A stretch of DNA of 5,668 nt from an uncultured Erysipelotrichaceae bacterium (lineage in GTDB: Bacteria; Bacillota_I; Bacilli_A; RFN20; CAG-826). Shown here one piece after another: positions 5,602 to 5,668 of this stretch (the stretch's first letter is position 1; every line of letters starts with the position of its first letter). The notes beneath the pieces are model-generated. The model searched no databases. It was not told the origin of the DNA and worked only from the letters and a program-made list of their open reading frames with translations. The stretch lies in the NCBI GenBank assembly GCA_902799855.1, contig CADCCA010000075.1, positions 1 to 5,668 on the forward strand, read 5' to 3'. A program made the position numbers and the translations under genes.

Positions 5602-5668
5602 ATGGAGTGGTTTGAACCATTAATCATCATCGCTGCAGTCGCCTTCGTTGGATTAGTGATTTTCTTAC
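5602..5668 (+). CDS. Probable FeoB-associated small membrane protein, partial (N-terminus only)
   Basis: An ATG at 5602 opens 22 codons (MEWFEPLIIIAAVAFVGLVIFL) before the window ends. A strong SD, AAAGGAG (5589-5595), lies six bases upstream, and the gap from the feoB stop is only 17 bases. The short acidic/aromatic start followed by one hydrophobic segment fits the small FeoB-associated Cys-rich membrane proteins often encoded right after feoB in Firmicutes. The diagnostic cysteines would lie beyond the edge, so the assignment rests on position and the membrane segment. It belongs to the feo operon and may act with FeoB at the membrane. Confidence 0.68.
   Translation, partial: MEWFEPLIIIAAVAFVGLVIFL

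Noticed and set aside
1..5668. Alternative genetic code (TGA as tryptophan), CRISPR array, tRNA/rRNA gene or insertion sequence
   Set aside because: All tryptophans are TGG and frames close at TAA or TAG. No regularly spaced repeats, cloverleaf-like RNA, rRNA sequence or transposase-like reading frame was seen.

Overview
The window comes from a low-GC bacterium. Codons are A/T-rich (TTA leucine, AGA arginine), tryptophan is always TGG, and no gene ends in TGA or is broken by it, so the standard code fits. The strong GGAGG-type Shine-Dalgarno (SD) sites and the tandem feoA-feoA-feoB plus small membrane protein layout point to the Firmicutes, perhaps a Bacilli/Erysipelotrichia-like gut commensal. 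That placement is inference from gene style only.

Left part (1-1217, minus strand): a Sfp-type 4'-phosphopantetheinyl transferase gene is followed by a LicD-family cell-surface phosphotransferase gene that runs off the left edge. An AT-rich inverted repeat lies over the end of the first gene. Middle (1296-2666, plus strand): a complete, divergently transcribed 4-alpha-glucanotransferase gene (malQ) of a somewhat divergent type. The three genes in this half lack recognisable SD sites, and each has a -10-like element only about 6-12 bases before its ATG, which suggests leaderless or near-leaderless mRNAs.

Right part (2667-5668, plus strand): a ferrous iron uptake operon. A consensus promoter (TTGACA, 16 bases, TATAAT) starts three bases after the malQ stop. 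It is followed by a leader of about 76 bases, then feoA1, feoA2, feoB and the first 22 codons of a probable FeoB-associated small membrane protein. These genes are tightly packed (gaps of 13, 2 and 17 bases), each with a good SD.

Two features stand out. First, the feo leader carries two copies of the same dyad (AGTTAG-N6-CTAACT), one at the predicted transcription start and one abutting the feoA1 SD, with an intrinsic-terminator-like hairpin and T-tract between promoter and first gene. This looks like a metal-responsive control region combining an operator pair with attenuation. Second, feoB contains a perfect 66-bp tandem duplication (22 residues repeated in frame) between its first and second membrane segments, apparently a very recent event or an assembly artefact.
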